From Coleophoma eucalyptorum (taxonomy: Eukaryota > Ascomycota > Leotiomycetes > Helotiales > Dermateaceae): a stretch of DNA of 64,000 nucleotides. The stretch covers positions 192,907-256,906 of the forward strand of contig JALRME010000038.1 in the NCBI GenBank assembly GCA_026120035.1, read 5' to 3'. The position numbers and the translations under genes are program-made. Position 1 is the first letter of the stretch, and the number at the start of each line of letters is the position of its first letter. The notes beneath the pieces are model-generated. The model worked only from the letters and a program-made list of their open reading frames with translations, had not been told where the DNA came from and did no database searches. Shown here in pieces: positions 58,608 to 64,000 of the stretch.

Positions 58608-59317
58608 CGCGTATGCAATCGTCAAACAGGAGGTACCGTTCGTTTTTCTCTATCAGAGGCAATCAATGAACTCTATCATGCCAAGAATGCGGTTCCCTAT
58701 TAATTTTCGAGGTTGTGCCGACGGCCACAATTGCTGCCCAGCAGGCTTGTTGATGGATGGATGAACTGTGGTTGTCCCCTCGTTGCTTTGTTTGCTTGTT
58801 CAACAAATAATGTCAGATTGACCTGAACAAAGGAGATGCGGCAAAAAATGTTCGTCGCGTTGTCAGTATATTGAGTGCTTAGAGCTATAGATAGATTCAG
58901 AGACCAAGCGAGTGTGATGATTGACAACCAAGAAATGCGGAATGTGATTGATGAGGCGGGTTTGAAGAGAAAATCGAGAGATAGAGATGTAATATGATGG
59001 CGGAGTGATGGTTTTTCTCGACTCTATGGCACCTGCAGAAGTGGTAATGTAGTGTATTGGTAGTGGTTGTAGTGCCTCCTCGTATGTACTGGTGGTGTCG
59101 AAAATTGGGAGAGCTGATCCCTGAATGCGCGTGTGAAGGAAAGGAAACAGGAGGCAAGGACAAGGACCAGGAATTGGAAATTTACCAGGAAATGATGCCA
59201 AGAGAGAAAGTCCAAGACCGCCAAAGACTCTTAAGACGACGCAGCTTTGCAGTGTGAGATCCCATAAATAAAAGTGACTAAAAGTCCAGGTCCAACCAAA
59301 AGGAGATCATTCCCCTT

Positions 59318-59330
59318 CCCCCCCCCCCCC
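59318..59330. repeat. Poly-C tract, 13 nt
   Basis: Uninterrupted run of 13 C in noncoding sequence. Confidence 0.85.
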
Positions 59331-61357
59331 AACCCACAGTTCTGATGACGCTCATGCTGGACAGTACAGTGTTCATTGGCTGTATGGGGGCGCATCACAG
59401 ATCTCGATTGGGATTCAGATCTTTTCGAATTTGGCATTGCTGGTCTTGACTTCTGGACCAAAGCACGAGAGTGGGTTCGTTACTCCGCTGGGCTGGAGTC
59501 TGTGTCCCTCTTCGCGCAACGCATTAGGTGAATACCGACGTCATTTCCCGCCCTCTTCGCCGTACTACAACTGTCTACAAACTAAGCAAAACACCAAACA
59601 TCGCGGTGGCTTGCGTCACTCAAACATTCATCCGATGCTCCCGAAAAACGGTGCAGTAAAGGAGTTGGACGGGGAGAAATCAAACCCATCACAATGATAA
59701 TTGACTTCAACTCACGCGCTGTCTCGGAATCTCTCATCTCCCAGCATGATTTGATTGTACGAGAAGACAGCCCCTGAAGTGCAAATCAGCACCCTGCATC
59801 TCGCATGCTCGGCGATAAGCTAGCCTTCTACTTAAAAGATGGTTCTTACTCGCACCGCGATGAAGTGCCAAGGCTGACAAGGACATGGGTGCGGACAAGG
59901 AAAGGCACGACTGGAGCGGAAGAGCAAGCACAAGCACAAGCAAAACTCGCACATGCATCGCCAATTCAAGCCTGCCCTGACTTGTGCCTTGTTGAGTTCC
60001 GATAAGAGGCAAAGATCGCTCAACGGGCCGCCAATCGCCATGAAACTCGGTCCGCCACCCACCATCCATTAGCAACGGTGCCAACCAAAAGCAAAAGGAG
60101 AGAGGGAAAGGAAAATGAGCCGAAGAATGTTTATTTCCCAAGACTGTGTGTTTCAGAAGGGTCCGCCTTGCTTGCACGCATGTCACTTGTCGATCAGGAC
60201 CATTGCAACATATTGCGTTCACATTAGTTGCATGTTATCAGTGGAATCCCAATGCGTGGGGGTCTATCAGCCGTGGTGGGACCTCAAACCAGCAAAAGAA
60301 GGCGAGACACGTCGACACTATCGGCGCAGATCTGGCTTTTCATTCCCCACCAACCCAGAGAATGATCAACCAGCTCTAGAACCCCATTCTCCCCTTGCTC
60401 TCACAGTCTTCTCCAGAGATACGACTTTAACCAACCTCTTTGGCCTCTTTGGCCTCTTTGGCTCTCTTTCTCCTGCCGTAGAGGCGGGAGGCTTTTCGTG
60501 ACGCGACAAGAAAAGGAATAAGGAAAGGTACGAGAAGTGATCGGTGGAAGGCTAAACTGGTTCGTTGGTTGATACGAAAGCGGTTGAGCAGGACATCTAA
60601 GAATACTTCACTCGAATTAAGAAAACCGAACAGTGTTTTAGCCAGAGAGGGTTCGGTGTTGAAAGGTTGTTCAACAGCTTGGCCCGACGCTTGCAACTTT
60701 AATTCTAGAGGCTTTGGGTTTTGATAGATATGCTTCGGTTTCGGATTGGGACCTTGGTAAAGCCAGATTGAACATGAGGAATCAGCTGTTCCTGATAGAA
60801 CTTTCATGTGCTCGAACCACTCACTTTCACGCCGCCTCCCTTTACATTCTCACCACCTCCAGTTCGGCTTCCCCCTTTCATCCTCGCCTCTCGCACTGTC
60901 TCACTCGCCTATCATCTTCTGCCCGTTCCGTCGCTTACAGAGGGTGAACCACTGAAGAGAGAGAGAGGTGACGGATTGGCACAAGCAATCTAGCCAAAAA
61001 TAAAATTCCAGTTCTTGGCGAGAGTATGACCCTTGATTGTACGGAGACATCTCATTGAGAAACTAGGATTCTTATTTTTGAACCGGACCCTGATTTCACA
61101 AGAAGAGTGGGTATGATATTTGTTGTACAGACATGGGGTTGTAATAATGGTAAGGGACGAGGTATGGCTATGGGTCAAAACAGTAGCTACCGATGTCTTA
61201 CCAATAGGCGCGATGGTCAGTGTAGAAGTATATATCCTCTTTCTTGGCGGACCACTCTCATTATATCTATGGTAATTAAGGAAGACCATTCAAATTTGGG
61301 CCGATGGAGATTAATTGAAATTTGGGTTTCTTCTGGCTATACATGATATCTTATTTT

Positions 61358-61369
61358 GGGGGGGGGGGG
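61358..61369. repeat. Poly-G tract, 12 nt
   Basis: Uninterrupted run of 12 G, about 140 bp past the dioxygenase stop codon. Confidence 0.85.
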
Positions 61370-61510
61370 AAATGATCCCTGAGCTTATACCTTTGCTGCT
61401 CCTACGTGCTATGGCGCCGATGCTGCTGGTTCTAATGCTCCCTTTACAATCGGTGCCTCGGTTTGGGCACAATTGATGAAGCTGCCTGCAACATTGTTTG
61501 ACTCTGGTGT

Positions 61511-63058
61511 TCATTTAATGACGTATTGTGCCGCTGCGGATATGTCATCAACCGTTAGATCTGAGTGTTCTCTGGCCAAAACACGTAGACGACTTTCAAA
61601 GACCTCTGTGTCAACATAGGTGCCTTTGAGCCACCTTTCACCCGATGCAGTATCGAATTCTCTTCTCCCATGCACGACTCTACGATTGTTGAACACCACG
61701 CATTCACCCTCTTGCAGAAGATAATCAAAAACATTATTCTTCCCTTGGAGATGACCCGCAAAATTTGCGAGACACTTCAGGAAAATTTGGAACTTTTTCG
61801 CATGGTCCAGCTTTTCTGAAGGAGCATAGCTAAAGAGTCCTTGGAACGGTGGTGACCAGTTAATGAATTTTAAGTCTTTGTAGGTGCCAGCAGGTCTTCC
61901 ATCTGACTTAGTAAAAAGATAATGTTTATTGTAATAATCCTGTCCATCGTTGAAGTAGTGATATGGAATAGTTTTGCTGCAAAGTGTCGCGAAATCATCA
62001 TTGGACAGTCTTTTAGCCGCGAACAATGCATCAGAGAATATTGAACGTCCGCCTTTGCAGGAATTCTTTAGGCAGTGTAGCAACTGAAGCCCAGGTGTAT
62101 TATCAACATATAAGAGATCCATGTGAAGCCCGAGATTCTTGGACGTGTAGGCAACGTTCTTTGCAGATGCAATTGACTTGACATCCCACGTACGCCCGTA
62201 AAAAGTATCTCGTATATTTCCAATACGGCCTGCGATATCTTCAACAGAAGTTTCGCTTTCTGGAACATTTCGGAGTAATAATAGGCCTTGTGACCTCAGC
62301 TGCAGCAGGGCTCGCAGCACTGTCTTGTCGTTTGCCATGTAATCATGGAAGTCAAAAAATTGCAAGTTTTGAGTGATGCGCTTCTTGTCCCAAGGTTCGT
62401 CACCAAATTTTTGGACTAGCAATGGATCTTCCCTTGAGCGCTCTCGCTCGAACCTGTCTAACAAGCCAGTGTCGATGGTAGTAACATGATCTTTACCATA
62501 ACCCGGCACATCATTTTCCCATTCAATGCGCCATTGTCTATCTTGAAGCTTTTCAATCTTTCGAGCCTTAATAGTGACCGGTATATCGGAAGTTTGGAAG
62601 TTTTTCTGCTGAGTAGAAGGATCCACACACTTTGAACACGAGCAAGCATCTCGCAAGAATGCTGGACTGTATTTCCGTGCCTTTGAATATTTAATAAACT
62701 CTGGAGAGCTTTGCATTATTGCCTCTCTGGCTCTTATTGGTCGCAATCCAATGCCGTGTTGTCCAGCCGTCTTCATTTTCTCTTTCATCGAACGAGCATC
62801 TGATATTGTGCTAGATGAAGTAGCGGAATCTGAAGCTTCAATTCCGCCAATGCGAGTATCTGCTTTCCTGGCATAGGAATCAAGTGGGGTTTGAGGTGAG
62901 AGGGCTTTTGAAATGTCGACTTGTGTAGTTACTGCCTCAGAAACTGCGGCCAGTCCACGAGTTTGGTTTCGAGTGAGTACGACGCATGACTTCCGTAGTC
63001 CAATGGGAAGACTGAACACTGATCTGGACATGCTTGCAGAGCAGACCACTGGCAGCAT
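61511..63058 (-). CDS. Fe(II)/2-oxoglutarate dioxygenase, gamma-butyrobetaine hydroxylase-like
   Basis: TauD-family oxygenase of the carnitine pathway (gamma-butyrobetaine or trimethyllysine hydroxylase). 515 aa from the ATG at 63058. The N-terminal zinc domain shows LRDACSCSKCVDP. The catalytic domain has H-x-D in LGLHMDLLYVDNTPGLQLLH and the distal His in RRVVHGRREFDT. A basic, Ser-rich start (SMSRSVFSLPIGLRKSC) suggests a mitochondrial presequence. The frame continues 35 codons further upstream. There a TATAG acceptor and a tiny upstream exon (ATG at 63203) could give a longer, also presequence-like N terminus, but the donor is weak. Which of the two substrates is used cannot be decided from sequence alone. 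The gene is head-to-head with TPC1. Confidence 0.92.
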   Translation of the reverse strand: MLPVVCSASMSRSVFSLPIGLRKSCVVLTRNQTRGLAAVSEAVTTQVDISKALSPQTPLDSYARKADTRIGGIEASDSATSSSTISDARSMKEKMKTAGQHGIGLRPIRAREAIMQSSPEFIKYSKARKYSPAFLRDACSCSKCVDPSTQQKNFQTSDIPVTIKARKIEKLQDRQWRIEWENDVPGYGKDHVTTIDTGLLDRFERERSREDPLLVQKFGDEPWDKKRITQNLQFFDFHDYMANDKTVLRALLQLRSQGLLLLRNVPESETSVEDIAGRIGNIRDTFYGRTWDVKSIASAKNVAYTSKNLGLHMDLLYVDNTPGLQLLHCLKNSCKGGRSIFSDALFAAKRLSNDDFATLCSKTIPYHYFNDGQDYYNKHYLFTKSDGRPAGTYKDLKFINWSPPFQGLFSYAPSEKLDHAKKFQIFLKCLANFAGHLQGKNNVFDYLLQEGECVVFNNRRVVHGRREFDTASGERWLKGTYVDTEVFESRLRVLAREHSDLTVDDISAAAQYVIK

Positions 63059-63415
63059 GATGAACGAAGCTGTGTTGGAGTGGTTTGCCAGGGAATGGAG
63101 ATTTCGAGGACTTCTACTTGACTGGGCAGTATAGAATCGAGCCGACCTATAAGAAAGGAACACGAGAAGTCAGCAAACAGAGAAATAGGAAGAACCTCGA
63201 CATGCAACAGAGTGGACCTCAGCCTCAAATATAGACGTTTACGATCAAAAGCAAGTATAAGCCGAGGCAGAGCGTGAAGCTGTTTACCCGAGCATAGCTT
63301 TCGGAATATCCGTTACTCCGAGATGACATTTGATAATTCCTCAACAGCTCCAAACTTTGCGGTGTTGGGACCGGCTCAATTTCTACAGCATATCCGCTTA
63401 GGATTCGATAGATGT
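63059..63415. promoter_or_regulatory. Divergent promoter dioxygenase / TPC1
   Basis: 357 bp between opposite start codons. It may include a small 5' exon of the dioxygenase gene at about 63196-63203. Confidence 0.55.
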
Positions 63416-64000
63416 ATGTCGAGAAGCGGCGAGCATCTGAAAGATGAGGTACAAATCTAAAAGATAACTCAGATAGGTTTATATTAACAGATTGCAGGGC
63501 TCCAAGACCCAAGTCGTGCTTGCTGGGGCGACCGCTGGCTTGATAGCAAGGCAGGTCCTTCTCCAATCCAGAAAAGAATGATGAACTGACGGACTTACTC
63601 AGATTTGTCATTGCTCCTCTTGATGTTGTGAAAATCCGACTTCAGCTTCAGACTCACTCTTTATCTGACCCCCTCTCTCACGTTCCTACCAAACTTCGAG
63701 GATCTCCGATCTACAAAGGCACTTTCCCTACTATCAAGCGGATTTTCCAAGAAGAGGGCATTACTGGATTATGGAAGGGCAATGTACCAGCAGAGCTTAT
63801 GTATGTCTCATACAGCGCCATTCAGTTCACGACCTACAGGACCGTGAGCATAGGCTTGCAGAAGGCGTTTGGGGATCAAAGACTGCCTGCAGCTGCTGAA
63901 AGCTTTATAGCTGGTGCAACAGCTGGTGCAGTTGCAACGACTGCGACTTACCCTCTTGATCTCCTCCGGACGAGATTTGCGGCGCAGGGGACAGAGAAAG
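63416..64000 (+). CDS. TPC1: Mitochondrial thiamine pyrophosphate carrier Tpc1 (5' part, cut by window end)
   Basis: SLC25 carrier bringing thiamine pyrophosphate into mitochondria. Exons 63416-63448, 63498-63550 and 63603 to beyond 64000 give the first 161 residues. It begins [20 protein letters not shown], followed by [20 protein letters not shown], the first carrier motif. The second repeat starts with [20 protein letters not shown] and [30 protein letters not shown] is a further group feature. The second intron has a GC donor (AG|GCAGGT). The nearby GT four bases later would shift the frame. The third repeat lies outside the window. Confidence 0.93.

Larger units (their letters stand above)
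58608..61510. other. 2.9 kb gene-poor region
   Basis: Upstream of the MscS gene and downstream of the dioxygenase gene. It holds two long homopolymers and a small CTCTTTGGC repeat near 60437-60470. Several frames above 100 codons exist (for example 60115-60501) but lack domains, and their base use does not differ from the surroundings. Confidence 0.5.

Noticed and set aside
59734..60222. 162-codon frame on the minus strand
   Set aside because: Starts with GTG and overlaps the frame on the other strand. No family features.
60115..60501. 128-codon ATG frame on the plus strand
   Set aside because: No recognisable domain, odd Cys/His-rich composition at the start, and a short Gly-Leu-Phe repeat that only reflects the CTCTTTGGC DNA repeat.

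Overview
The window looks like a filamentous ascomycete (Pezizomycotina) nuclear chromosome. Genes carry short introns (about 45-75 nt) with GTAAGT/GTATGT-like donors and CTRAY-like branch sites close to the acceptor. The proteins are of fungal types (Atg8, Nce101, Abp2-like, HookA, Naa35/Mak10, Rpc82). Both strands are used, with no operons. Base composition and general feel would fit a leotiomycete, but that placement is inference. I found 24 intact protein-coding genes, one probable disrupted gene and one gene cut by the window end. I saw no tRNA, rRNA, CRISPR array or intact transposon. About 60 introns were placed by eye by matching reading phase across donor and acceptor sites.

Layout: 0.4-2.7 kb PCF11 (-); 3.6-4.0 kb a tiny secreted I9-type protease-inhibitor-like protein (+); 5.1-7.5 kb Hook dynein adaptor (+); 8.7-9.7 kb unknown four-exon gene (-); 10.6-11.5 kb adenylate kinase (-), head-to-head with RPN8 at 12.1-13.2 kb (+); 13.5-14.2 kb SWIM zinc finger (-); 16.0-17.0 kb alpha/beta-hydrolase fold protein lacking the usual catalytic residues (+); 17.1-19.8 kb Rad17/Rad24 checkpoint clamp loader (-); 20.4-21.6 kb F-box-like unknown (-); 22.2-23.5 kb HEM13 (-); 24.2-24.7 kb ATG8 (+); 25.7-26.0 kb NCE101 (-); 26.5-27.8 kb GGC1 mitochondrial GTP/GDP carrier (-); 29.4-31.6 kb RPC82 (-), head-to-head with QCR2 at 31.9-33.5 kb (+); 33.8-34.2 kb ATP15 (+); 34.9-37.5 kb MAK10/NAA35 (+); 37.8-38.9 kb peroxisomal carrier ANT1/PMP47 (-); 39.8-42.0 kb Abp2-like DNA-binding protein (+); 43.4-44.1 kb Ser/Thr-rich GPI-type protein (-); 46.8-47.9 kb SDR (+); 49.6-50.9 kb probable broken gene (+); 51.4-52.5 kb beta-lactamase-like serine hydrolase (+); 53.1-54.5 kb SET protein with a signal peptide (-); 55.5-58.6 kb MscS/EF-hand channel (-); 61.5-63.1 kb carnitine-pathway dioxygenase (-); 63.4 kb to the end TPC1 carrier (+, cut off).

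Most of the window is conserved housekeeping content, with a clear mitochondrial theme: QCR2, ATP15, HEM13 with a presequence, GGC1, TPC1 and the dioxygenase. Three SLC25 carriers lie in 64 kb. The less ordinary content sits between: the free-standing secreted I9 domain, the hydrolase-fold protein without Ser/His at the active site, the secretory SET protein, the disrupted gene near 50 kb, three GC-AG introns, and long gene-poor stretches (44.1-46.8, 47.9-49.6, 58.6-61.5 kb) with microsatellites and long C/G homopolymers.
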